Of a DNA stretch of 13,908 nucleotides, positions 1-7,343 are shown piece after piece. Numbering within the stretch: the stretch's first letter is position 1; each line of letters begins with the position of its first letter. This DNA is from Xanthobacteraceae bacterium (GTDB taxonomy: Bacteria; Pseudomonadota; Alphaproteobacteria; Rhizobiales; Xanthobacteraceae). The position numbers and the translations under genes are program-made. Location of the stretch: NCBI GenBank assembly GCA_030039105.1, contig JASHQO010000441.1, positions 1 to 13,908 of the forward strand. Reading direction: 5' to 3'. The notes under the pieces were generated by a model, which did not search any database, had not been told where the DNA came from, and saw nothing but the letters and a program-made list of their open reading frames with translations.

Positions 1-686
1 ATGTGATAGCCGCAGACGCTGACCGGCGAGTATTTCGGCGCTACCTTGGCGCAATATTCGATGGTGTCGGCAACGAGCTTGACCGACGGATCGACCGGAA
101 ACACCCAGGTGCCGCGGCCGATGAATTCTTTCAGGATGTCGTTCTGCGCGGTGCCGCGGAGCTTCGATATGTCGTAGCCGCGCTTCTCCGCCATGGCCAG
201 ATACATGGCGATCAGGATCGCGGCGGCGCCGTTGATGGTGAGCGACACGGTGATGGCGTCGAGGTCGATGCCGTCGAAGGCGATCTCGAAGTCGCGCAAG
301 GTATCGACTGCCATGCCGACCCGGCCGACTTCGCCGACCGCTTCCGGCGCGTCGGAATCGTAGCCGCACTGGGTCGCCAGATCGAACGCGACGTTCAATC
401 CGGTCTGGCCGTTGGCGATCAGGTATTTGAAGCGCTTGTTGGTGTCGGCGGCATTGGCGAAGCCGGTATACTGCCGCATGGTGAACGGCCGATGCCGGTA
501 CATCAGCGGATGGATGCCGCGGGTGAACGGCGCCTCGCCGGCGCGGCTTTGATCGACGCCGCCGGTCGAGACGACGTCGTCCGCCGTATAGATCGGCTTG
601 ATCTCGATGCCGGATTCGTTGACGACCTTGCGGATCGGAGTCGGTGTCCGCGCGGGCCTTGCGGCGTCAGCCGGTTTGTCATTCAT
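1..686 (-). CDS. B12-dependent acyl-CoA mutase, large (substrate-binding) subunit, methylmalonyl-CoA mutase type; C-terminus cut by window edge
   Basis: The N-terminal 228 residues are present, read from ATG at 686; the gene runs off the low-coordinate end. The start overlaps the stop of the cobalamin-subunit gene (ATGA) and follows a GGGAG site 8 bases upstream. The sequence shows the TIM-barrel signatures of methylmalonyl-CoA mutase: RGIHPLMYRHRPFTMRQY (about 56-73), GLNVAFDLATQCGYDSD (96-112) and QNDILKEFIGRGTWVFP (181-197). These enzymes rearrange the carbon skeleton of acyl-CoA thioesters using adenosylcobalamin. Y73 and R191 match the Tyr89/Arg207 pair that holds the substrate carboxylate in the Propionibacterium enzyme (same offset of 16), so a dicarboxylic substrate is likelier than isobutyryl- or 2-hydroxyisobutyryl-CoA. 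P-to-A at 104 and Cys at 107, where Met or Leu is usual, are unusual. The exact substrate is unknown. Confidence 0.9.
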   Translation of the reverse strand, partial: MNDKPADAARPARTPTPIRKVVNESGIEIKPIYTADDVVSTGGVDQSRAGEAPFTRGIHPLMYRHRPFTMRQYTGFANAADTNKRFKYLIANGQTGLNVAFDLATQCGYDSDAPEAVGEVGRVGMAVDTLRDFEIAFDGIDLDAITVSLTINGAAAILIAMYLAMAEKRGYDISKLRGTAQNDILKEFIGRGTWVFPVDPSVKLVADTIEYCAKVAPKYSPVSVCGYH

Positions 687-1090
687 TTCACATTCTCCCG
701 AATGAACGAGACGATGTCGGCGGTGCGGCTGCCGGTCGGGAACACGCCGCGGAAGCCGAGCTGCCGGAGCACCATGCGGTCGTCTTCCGGAATGTTGCCG
801 CCGACGATCCAGAGCTTATCGTAAAGCCCCTTCTCCTGCAGCAACTCGCGGATGCGGCGGCACAGCGGAATGTGCGCGCCGGACAGGATCGACAAGCCGA
901 TGACGTCGGCCCTGGCCTCGGCCGCCGCCGTGGCGATGGCCTCGGGCGTCTGCCGCAACCCGGTGTAGACCACGTCGAAGCCGGCTTCCATCAGCGCTTG
1001 CACCACCACTTTGGCGCCGACGTCGTGGCCGTCGAGCCCGGGCTTCGCCAGCAGAATCTTGATGCGCCGCTCGCTTTTCGGTTCCGTCAC
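683..1090 (-). CDS. Cobalamin-binding small subunit of acyl-CoA mutase
   Basis: This 135-residue protein is a stand-alone B12-binding domain. It has the base-off/His-on signature DGHDVG (residues 20-25, His22 being the predicted lower cobalt ligand), the SIL motif at 67-69 and the GG of IVGGNIP at 97-98. It should pair with the large subunit encoded immediately downstream to form a heteromeric mutase, as in isobutyryl-CoA, 2-hydroxyisobutyryl-CoA and archaeal methylmalonyl-CoA mutases. The chosen start is GTG at 1090. It overlaps the TGA of acyl-CoA dehydrogenase 1 (GTGA) and has AAGGAG 8 bases upstream. The open frame extends 49 codons further, but that part lies inside the dehydrogenase gene and is an Arg-rich shadow. 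The stop overlaps the ATG of the large-subunit gene. Confidence 0.93.
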   Translation of the reverse strand: MTEPKSERRIKILLAKPGLDGHDVGAKVVVQALMEAGFDVVYTGLRQTPEAIATAAAEARADVIGLSILSGAHIPLCRRIRELLQEKGLYDKLWIVGGNIPEDDRMVLRQLGFRGVFPTGSRTADIVSFIRENVK

Positions 1091-2220
1091 GCCGACAGCT
1101 CCTTGGCGATGACGAGCTTCAGGATTTCGCTGGTGCCGCCGCCGATCAGCGTGAAGCGGATGTCGCGCAGGTGGCGCTGTACGGAATATTCCATGCTGTA
1201 GCCATAGGAGGCGAGCACGCGCGCCGCCTTGTCGCAAATGCCGACCGCGGCTTCGGAGGCAAACAGCTTCGCCATCGCCGCCTCCTTGTGGTGCGGCTTG
1301 TCGTTGTCCTTCAGCCAGGCGGCGTAGTGCACGAGGCGCCGCGCCGCTTCGAGGTCGGTCGCCATCTCGGCGAGCTTGAGTTGGATCGCCTGGTAGCGGT
1401 TGATCGGCTTGCCGAATTGCTGGCGCTCGCCGGCATAGCGGATCGCCTCTTCGAGCGCGCCGCGGGCGCCGCCGAGCGCCAGCGCGCCGGTGACGATGCG
1501 GATTTCGGCGAGGAGCTTGCGCAAATGTCCTTCACCGTCGCCTTCGGCGTGACTCAGGCGGTGGCTGTCGGGCACGAAGCAATCGTCGAAGGCGAGCTCC
1601 GAGGTCGGCAGCGCCCACACGCCCATCTTTGGGATCGCCTTGCCGATGGCGAGACCTTTGAAATCCTTCTCGACCAGGAAGATCGTCAGCTTCTTCTCCG
1701 CGCCGGCGCGGGCGAACACCGTGAAGAAGTCGGCGACCGGCGCCGAGGTTACCCACATCTTCTGGCCCTTGAGCGCGTAGCCGCCGTCGACCTTGCGCGC
1801 CGCCGTCGCGATGCCGCCAAGATCGCTGCCGGCATTCGGCTCGGTCATGCAGATGCCGCCGATCTTGTCGCCGCGCAGCGCCGGCTCGAACAGGCGCTTC
1901 TTGATGTCGGCGCTGCCGAGCATTTCCAGGAATTTGGTGCCCATCAGCGACTGCATGGTGACGCAGCCGGCAAGCGACATCGAGCCGCGGGAGATTTCTT
2001 CCAGCGCCAGGCAGAGCGAGACCAGGTCGAGGCCGAGCCCGCCGCTCTCCACTGCATAGCGCAGGCCGAAGAAGCCGAGCGCGGCGACTTCGCGGAACAG
2101 CGCGTGCGGAAAGGCGTGCGCCTCGTCGATCTCGGCGGCGCGCGGCGCGATGCGCTCGTCGCAAAAGCGCGCGAAGGTGTCGCGGATCTGGACCTGCTCG
2201 TCGCTGAGCTCGAAATTCAT
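1087..2220 (-). CDS. Acyl-CoA dehydrogenase 1 (canonical catalytic Glu replaced)
   Basis: 377 residues, the usual length. It has an N-terminal helical domain (MNFELSDEQV...), the FAD/substrate motif CMTEPNAGSD (124-133), WVTSA (156-160), and the C-terminal helical domain with RQQFGKPI (266-273) and GGGTSEI (360-366). The family uses FAD to oxidise an acyl-CoA to the 2-enoyl-CoA and passes electrons to ETF. In most members the base is the Glu of YEGT near the C-terminus; here that position is G361. Isovaleryl- and long-chain acyl-CoA dehydrogenases also have Gly there and use a Glu in an earlier helix. E239 (in LLAEIR) lies within about one residue of that site and may substitute. A branched, dicarboxylic or otherwise odd substrate is possible. 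ATG overlaps the HyuB stop by 4 bases. The site before it is weak (GAAGG, 3 bases away), so translation is probably coupled. Confidence 0.92.
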   Translation of the reverse strand: MNFELSDEQVQIRDTFARFCDERIAPRAAEIDEAHAFPHALFREVAALGFFGLRYAVESGGLGLDLVSLCLALEEISRGSMSLAGCVTMQSLMGTKFLEMLGSADIKKRLFEPALRGDKIGGICMTEPNAGSDLGGIATAARKVDGGYALKGQKMWVTSAPVADFFTVFARAGAEKKLTIFLVEKDFKGLAIGKAIPKMGVWALPTSELAFDDCFVPDSHRLSHAEGDGEGHLRKLLAEIRIVTGALALGGARGALEEAIRYAGERQQFGKPINRYQAIQLKLAEMATDLEAARRLVHYAAWLKDNDKPHHKEAAMAKLFASEAAVGICDKAARVLASYGYSMEYSVQRHLRDIRFTLIGGGTSEILKLVIAKELSA

Positions 2221-3920
2221 GTGCCTTCGCCGTCAAAGCCGTAAATGTCGCGCGCCGCTTGCGGCGAGATCACGCCGTTGCGCACTTCCTCGGCGACCTT
2301 GCTGCGGTCGCGCTGCCGCGGATCGCCGTAACCGCCGCCGCCGCCGGCGACCTGGCGATAGAGCGTGCCCTTCGGCACGCCGAGGATCAAATCCTTGTTG
2401 CGCGGCACCATCTTGGTGCCGTCGGGATAATTCAGCTCGATCGAGTTGAGCATGCTGTCGTGGCCGCCGAACAGGCCGAACGCCGGCTCGAAGTCGCCGT
2501 CGCCGAAGGTGACGAGCTGCGTTGCATCCGAGCCGATCGTGAACCGGGTCTCGACGCCGAGGCCGCCGCGCCATGTGCCGGCGCCGCCGGAGTCGCAGAT
2601 ATATTCGTGCTGGATGAGCCGGTGCGGCGTCTGCAGCTCGAACATCTCGTAGTCCTGGTCGAGCACGCCGCCCGAGGCATCGATCATGCCGATGTGATCG
2701 TAGCCGTCGACGCCCCGCATGGCGCCGGAGCCGCCTTTGAGCCCCATGAAGCCGATGTCGACGTATTTCTCGTTCGTTCCCGGGTCGACGCCGGTGGTGA
2801 GCGAGCACAGCAGGTTGTTCCAGCCGGCGGTGACGCGGTCCGGGATCACCGGCGCCAGCGCGCGGATAATGGCATCGGCGTTGGGCGGGCACAGGTGATT
2901 GCCGAACGTGGTCGCCTTCGGATAGCGCGCGTTGAGGATGGTGCCTTCCGGAATGACGATGTCGATCGGGCGGACCATGCCCTCGTTGTGCGGGATGTCC
3001 GGATTGATGAATTGCAGGAAGGTGAGCAGGGTTGCCGATGCGCTCGACGTATAGGTGCCGTTGACGAAGCCGTCGGTCTGGGCGTCGGTCCTGGAGTAAT
3101 CGAATTTCACCCGCGCATCGTCGACCGTGATGGTGACGCGGATGGTGAATTTCGAGCCCTGATGATGGCCGTCGAAATAGACCGTGCCTTCGCCGCTATA
3201 GGTGCCGTTCGGGATGCGGGCGATCTCGGCCTGCATCATCTTCTCGGTGGCGTCGAACAGCGCGGTCTTGTGGGTCTCGAACGCGCCGCGGCCGTATTTC
3301 TGCAACAGCGCGCGCACGCGGCGGTCGCCGATGGTGCAGGCGCCGATCTGCGCCTTGAGATCGTGCTGCACGATGTCGAAGCGGATATTGGCGAAGATCA
3401 AATCCCAGACGTCGCGGCGCAGCTTGCCGTTGTCGTAGACCTTGACCGGAGGAATGCGTAGCGCCTCCTGCCAGACTTCCTTGGCGTTGGGGTTGTAGCC
3501 GCCCGGCACCGCGCCGCCGATGTCGGCCTGATGGCCCTTGACCGCGGCCCAGGCGGCCAGCGCGCCGTCGTGGAAGATCGGCTTATAGACCGCGACGTCG
3601 TTGTTCTGGTTGCCGTAGGAGAACACGTCGTTGTGGAAGATGACGTCGCCGTCATGAATGTCGTCGCCGAAATATTTGACGATGTACTTGCACACCGGGC
3701 CGAGCGAGAAGGCGAGGATCGGCAGGTTCTCGGTCTGCTCCAGCATGTTGCCGTGGGCGTCGTAGAGCCCGGTGACGAAATCCTTGGCTTCGCACAGGAT
3801 CGGCGAGCGCGTGGTCTTGACCACCGACGCGCTCATCTCGTCGGTGATGGAGCGGAAGGTGCGGGCGAACACCGACATCAGGATCGGGTCGACGGCTTTT
3901 TGTTTCCGGTTCGCGCTCAT
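2217..3920 (-). CDS. Hydantoinase B/oxoprolinase family protein (HyuB), large catalytic partner of HyuA
   Basis: 567 residues, standard HyuB length and shorter than the acetone carboxylase alpha subunit (about 770). Recognisable stretches are DPILMSVFARTFRSI near the N-terminus, HNDVFSYGNQNND (96-108), VKGHQADIGG (128-137), EALRIPPVKVY (152-162) and the Gly-rich GGGGGYGDPRQRD near the C-terminus. HyuA/HyuB pairs couple ATP hydrolysis to opening of lactam-like amides (5-oxoproline, N-methylhydantoin, caprolactam) or to carboxylation of ketones (acetone and acetophenone carboxylases). D108 and H130 match two of the three metal ligands I recall from acetone carboxylase; the third His is Gln105. 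No gamma-type small subunit gene follows. ATG at 3920 overlaps the HyuA stop and has GGAG 8 bases upstream. The substrate cannot be read from sequence; a ketone or lactam arising from anthranilate is inferred from context. Confidence 0.93.
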   Translation of the reverse strand: MSANRKQKAVDPILMSVFARTFRSITDEMSASVVKTTRSPILCEAKDFVTGLYDAHGNMLEQTENLPILAFSLGPVCKYIVKYFGDDIHDGDVIFHNDVFSYGNQNNDVAVYKPIFHDGALAAWAAVKGHQADIGGAVPGGYNPNAKEVWQEALRIPPVKVYDNGKLRRDVWDLIFANIRFDIVQHDLKAQIGACTIGDRRVRALLQKYGRGAFETHKTALFDATEKMMQAEIARIPNGTYSGEGTVYFDGHHQGSKFTIRVTITVDDARVKFDYSRTDAQTDGFVNGTYTSSASATLLTFLQFINPDIPHNEGMVRPIDIVIPEGTILNARYPKATTFGNHLCPPNADAIIRALAPVIPDRVTAGWNNLLCSLTTGVDPGTNEKYVDIGFMGLKGGSGAMRGVDGYDHIGMIDASGGVLDQDYEMFELQTPHRLIQHEYICDSGGAGTWRGGLGVETRFTIGSDATQLVTFGDGDFEPAFGLFGGHDSMLNSIELNYPDGTKMVPRNKDLILGVPKGTLYRQVAGGGGGYGDPRQRDRSKVAEEVRNGVISPQAARDIYGFDGEGT

Positions 3921-6052
3921 GACGCCGGCTCCAACGCGTTGCGGACAAGATCCTCGCGGCCCTTGCGGTACATCAACAGCGATCCAAATTTGTCGATGAC
4001 GGCATCGTAGCTGGCACTGATGAACGCCGTTGTCGTGACCGTCTCGACCAGCGCCGGCCCGGCGATGCGGTTGCCGTGCTGCAGGCGATGGCCGTCGAAG
4101 ACCGGGATGGTTGCGAATTTCTCGTTCTCGAACACATAGGCCGAACGCCCGCCCTTGCGCGCCGCCGCCGCATCGGCGCCGGCAAATTTCTGGCCGAGCG
4201 CTTCGTGCTTGTCCGTCACGCCGATCGACTGCACCCGTACATTGACGATCTCGACCGGCGTGCCTTCCTGCTCCAGGGCATAGCCGAACAGCCGGTTATG
4301 CTCGTCGTGGAATAAGCGCAGGATTGCCTTCGCATCTCGTTTCTCGATGGCGGCGAGCGGCACCGCGAACGATACTTCATGATATTGCTTGAGGTAGCGG
4401 CAGTCCAACGTCACCGCGTGCCGCCGCTTGCCTGGCGCGATATTCTCGCTGCCGAGCGTGCGGTCGCCGCTGCCGATCATCTCGGCGATCAGCGCGTTGA
4501 GCTTGCCCCACCGCGGATCCGGGAGGCGATCGACGAAGGTGCGGACGAAATCGTGGCGCAGGTCGCCCATCAGCATGCCCGAGGCGCACAGCACCGAGCT
4601 TTCCCGCGGCACGATCTGCAGGGCGATGTCGAGATCGTTGCAGATGACGCAGGAGTGCAGCGGTCCGGCGCCGCCGGCGACGACGAGCGGAAATTCGCGC
4701 GGATCGCTGCCGCGTTCGATGGTCACCGCGCGCACGCCTTGCGCCATGTTGGTGCAGGCGACGCGGTACATGCCGGCAGCGGCCTGCTCGACCGACATGC
4801 CGAGGGGCTTGGCGATCTTCGCCGCGATCGCCTCGCGCGCGGCCTTGGCAGCGAGCTTGATGCGGCCGCCGGAAAAGAAATCCGGGCTCAGATAGCCGAG
4901 CACCAGATTGGCGTCGGTGGTGGTCGGCAGCTCGCCGCCCTGGCCGTAGCAGGCCGGCCCGGGCGTGGCGCCGGCGCTGTGCGGGCCCATGCGCAAGAGC
5001 CCGCCCTGGTCGATCCAGCCGATCGAGCCGCCGCCGGCGCCGATGGTGTGGATGCCGAGCATCGGCAGCGCGCAGCGCAGCCGGTCGATCTCGCCCTCCT
5101 TGATCACCACCGGCGTCTTCTCGACCAGCGCCGCTTCGAAGCTGGTGCCGCCCATGTCGACGACGATGCAGCACTCCTTGCCGTGCGGTTTTGCAGCGGC
5201 AAGGCCGGCGATCGGCCCGCCCGCGGGGCCGGACAGCAAGGTCAGCGCCGGCGATTTGCGCGCCACCTCCGGCGTCATCACGCCGCCGTTCGACTGCATG
5301 ATCAAGAGCGCGCCGGCGAAGCCGGCTTCGCGCAGGCGCTTCTGCAGTTGCGCCAGATAATGGTCGAGGATCGGCCCGACATAGGCGTTCAGCGCGGTGG
5401 TCGAGACGCGATCGTAGAAGCGGATCGCCGGAAGGAGGTCGGTCGATGTGGTGAGGAACGCGCCGGGCAATTCCTTGCGCACCAGCGCGGCGGCTTCGGC
5501 TTCGTGCGCCGGATTGGCAAACGCGTTCATGAAGCAGATCGCCACGGCTCTGACGTCTTCTTTCTTGAACAGGGCGATGGCTTCACGCACGTCGTCGAGC
5601 TTGAGCGGCTCGACTGTTTGGCCGTGGCGATCGAGGCGCCCCTTGACGCCGACCCGCAGATAGCGCGGCACCACCGGCGCGACGTTGGTGTAGCGGTTGT
5701 TGTAGCGCTCCTCGCGGATGCCGCGGCGCATCTCCAGCGCGTCGCGCACGCCCGCAGTCGTAATCAGCCCGGTCTTGGCGCCGCGGCGCGTCAGCGTGGC
5801 ATTGGTCGTCACCGTAGTGCCGTGCACGATGACCTCGGTGTCGGCCAGAAAGGTCGCGAGATCGAGTGGCTTTTCCAGCGCGCCGGCAAGCTCGCGCAAT
5901 CCGGCGAGCACGCCGGTCGACGGATCGGCCGGCGTCGACAGCACTTTATGGATCACGGGCGCGCGGGCGGCCTCGCGAACGAAAAAATCGGTGAAGGTGC
6001 CGCCGACGTCGATGCCGACCTTGAAGCGCCGTGCTGTCGATGCGGAAGCCAC
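3917..6052 (-). CDS. Hydantoinase A/oxoprolinase family protein (HyuA), ATP-binding partner of HyuB
   Basis: About 711 residues, close to HyuA and acetone carboxylase beta subunits. It belongs to the ASKHA ATPase fold: phosphate-1 motif GIDVGGTFTDF near residue 13, HGTTVTTNA around 78-86, phosphate-2 motif DMGGTSFEAAL near 299-309, GAGGGSIGWID around 338-348, and adenosine motif VVAGGAGPLHSC further on. In this family HyuA phosphorylates or otherwise activates the substrate (or bicarbonate) and HyuB completes the reaction. The gene shares the reading frame of the thiolase upstream and begins after its TGA, so only TTG at 6058 or GTG at 6052 can serve as start. I chose GTG because a GAG lies 8 bases before it, whereas the TTG has only 2 bases of spacing. 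The difference is two residues. Its stop overlaps the HyuB ATG. No sign of frameshift. Confidence 0.92.
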   Translation of the reverse strand: MASASTARRFKVGIDVGGTFTDFFVREAARAPVIHKVLSTPADPSTGVLAGLRELAGALEKPLDLATFLADTEVIVHGTTVTTNATLTRRGAKTGLITTAGVRDALEMRRGIREERYNNRYTNVAPVVPRYLRVGVKGRLDRHGQTVEPLKLDDVREAIALFKKEDVRAVAICFMNAFANPAHEAEAAALVRKELPGAFLTTSTDLLPAIRFYDRVSTTALNAYVGPILDHYLAQLQKRLREAGFAGALLIMQSNGGVMTPEVARKSPALTLLSGPAGGPIAGLAAAKPHGKECCIVVDMGGTSFEAALVEKTPVVIKEGEIDRLRCALPMLGIHTIGAGGGSIGWIDQGGLLRMGPHSAGATPGPACYGQGGELPTTTDANLVLGYLSPDFFSGGRIKLAAKAAREAIAAKIAKPLGMSVEQAAAGMYRVACTNMAQGVRAVTIERGSDPREFPLVVAGGAGPLHSCVICNDLDIALQIVPRESSVLCASGMLMGDLRHDFVRTFVDRLPDPRWGKLNALIAEMIGSGDRTLGSENIAPGKRRHAVTLDCRYLKQYHEVSFAVPLAAIEKRDAKAILRLFHDEHNRLFGYALEQEGTPVEIVNVRVQSIGVTDKHEALGQKFAGADAAAARKGGRSAYVFENEKFATIPVFDGHRLQHGNRIAGPALVETVTTTAFISASYDAVIDKFGSLLMYRKGREDLVRNALEPAS

Positions 6053-6070
6053 CGGCAATACTCGTTGCGG

Positions 6071-7288
6071 TCAGTGCTTGCGGGTATCGACGTCGATGAC
6101 CGCCGCCATCGCCGTATCGCCGGCGGCGCAGCCCTGGAACAGGCCGCGGCCGCCGCCACGAATGACCAGCTCTTCGATCAGCTCGATGATCGAGCGCAGG
6201 CCGGTCGGCCCCTGCGGGTGGCCCCAAACCAGCGAGCAGCCGTAATTGTTCATCGCCATCAGATCGGCGCCGGTCTCGCGGGCGAATACGATGTCGTTCA
6301 CCGCGAACGGATTGTGCGATTTGACCGCGTTGATGTCTTTCATCGCGAGGCCGGCCTGGCCGAGCGCCTGCTTCGCCGCCGGGATGGTCGCTTCCGGCAT
6401 GTGGGCGAGCTCGGCGCGGGCGAGGCCGAAGCCGAGAATGCCGATGCGCACGCCGTTGTCGCTCGACATGTCGCGACATTTATCCGGCGTCGCCACGACG
6501 ACGGCGGCGCTGCCGTCGGCCGGATGAGTCTGGCCGCCAAAGGTCACGGTGCCATCGGGCAGCACGGGCTTGAGCTTGCCCAAGCCCTCGGTCGTCGACA
6601 TCGTCACGCCTTCGTCGCCTTGCAGCGTGCCGGCGCTCTTCTTGAAGTTTGGCGCCGGCACGTCGAACGGCAAGGTCATGTAGCGTTTCTGAAACGCATG
6701 ATCGTCGGCCAGCGCCGCTGCATATTGCTCGCCGCGGCGCAGCACCACCTCGTGCTGCTGCGCCGTCGTGATCTGATATTTACGCGCGACGTTCTCGGCG
6801 GTCTGCACCATGGCGTGGCCGCCGAGCGGATCGTTGGCGAAGTTGTCGAGCACCCAGTTCTCGTGCCCGGCCGTGCCGCCCGGCGCCGACGGATTGGGAT
6901 AGACAATGTGCGGACCGTTCGAGACGCGGTCGCAGGTCGCGACCAGGGCATTGGTCGCAAGCCCGGCTTCGACTTCCTGGGTGGCGGCGAGCAGGCAGCG
7001 CACGCTGGTGGCGCAGGCCTGATTGATGGTCGGGCCGGCAACCTTGCGGCCGCCGGCGCCGAGCAAGCCCATGAACCACGGCAGGCCGTAGAACGAGGAT
7101 TTTTGCGGCACCGTCATGCCGAGCACGCCGAAATCGAACGCCTGCGGCGCGATGCGCCGCTTGGCAAGCTCGGCCTTGGCGACGTGGGCGGCGAATTCGA
7201 TGCTGTGCAGGTTGGCGAAAGCGCCCTGCCACTTGGCAAACGGTGTCGACCAATAGGCGCCGTAGGGAATTTCAGCGAGATAAGCCAT
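6071..7288 (-). CDS. Thiolase family protein (acyl-CoA acyltransferase)
   Basis: 405 residues from ATG at 7288; a TTG two codons upstream is also open but less likely. The thiolase active site is visible: nucleophilic Cys92 in NQACATS, His357 in WGHPQGPTG, and the second Cys387 in GCAAGD, where most thiolases have CxGGG. The NEAF loop is replaced by HNPF (325-328); His at that first position is known in trifunctional-enzyme thiolases. These enzymes cleave 3-ketoacyl-CoA with CoA or condense acyl-CoAs. No signal peptide or membrane segment is seen, so a cytoplasmic enzyme is expected. In context it could cleave a beta-keto intermediate after ring opening. It lies 55 bases after the Rid gene, the widest gap in this half of the cluster, and 18 bases before the HyuA GTG. 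It diverges from housekeeping acetyl-CoA acetyltransferases (NQACATS, SLVWGHP), so substrate assignment is open. Confidence 0.9.
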   Translation of the reverse strand: MAYLAEIPYGAYWSTPFAKWQGAFANLHSIEFAAHVAKAELAKRRIAPQAFDFGVLGMTVPQKSSFYGLPWFMGLLGAGGRKVAGPTINQACATSVRCLLAATQEVEAGLATNALVATCDRVSNGPHIVYPNPSAPGGTAGHENWVLDNFANDPLGGHAMVQTAENVARKYQITTAQQHEVVLRRGEQYAAALADDHAFQKRYMTLPFDVPAPNFKKSAGTLQGDEGVTMSTTEGLGKLKPVLPDGTVTFGGQTHPADGSAAVVVATPDKCRDMSSDNGVRIGILGFGLARAELAHMPEATIPAAKQALGQAGLAMKDINAVKSHNPFAVNDIVFARETGADLMAMNNYGCSLVWGHPQGPTGLRSIIELIEELVIRGGGRGLFQGCAAGDTAMAAVIDVDTRKH

Positions 7289-7343
7289 CGTCAACCCGCA
7301 CGTTTGTACGCGGTGCGCAAACTAGCCCCGTTGTCGGGACGTC
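7289..7343. promoter_or_regulatory. Rid-thiolase spacer with imperfect 21-base palindrome
   Basis: This 55-base gap holds GTTTG at 7302-7306 and CAAAC at 7318-7322, five-base arms of a 21-base imperfect dyad centred on 7312, with partial symmetry between the arms. It ends 13 bases before the thiolase ATG. A second short pairing, CCCG-TTGT-CGGG (7327-7338), has no T-run after it and is not a convincing terminator. The dyad could be an operator or a small mRNA hairpin, or chance. No -35/-10 promoter was recognised. Confidence 0.15.

Noticed and set aside
1..686. Assignment of the large subunit as 2-hydroxyisobutyryl-CoA or isobutyryl-CoA mutase
   Set aside because: The split architecture fits, but Tyr73 and Arg191 are the methylmalonyl-type residues and the Ile/Asp or Phe/Gln markers are absent.
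1171..3461. Long plus-strand open frames opposite acyl-CoA dehydrogenase 1 and HyuB
   Set aside because: Low-complexity Arg/Ala/Asp/Val composition without domains; shadows of the coding strand.
2217..6058. Assignment of HyuAB as acetone carboxylase
   Set aside because: HyuB is about 200 residues shorter than the acetone carboxylase alpha subunit, one metal-ligand His is Gln, and no gamma subunit gene is adjacent.
7327..7338. CCCG-TTGT-CGGG as a transcription terminator after the Rid gene
   Set aside because: Only a 4-base stem and no T-run on the transcribed strand.
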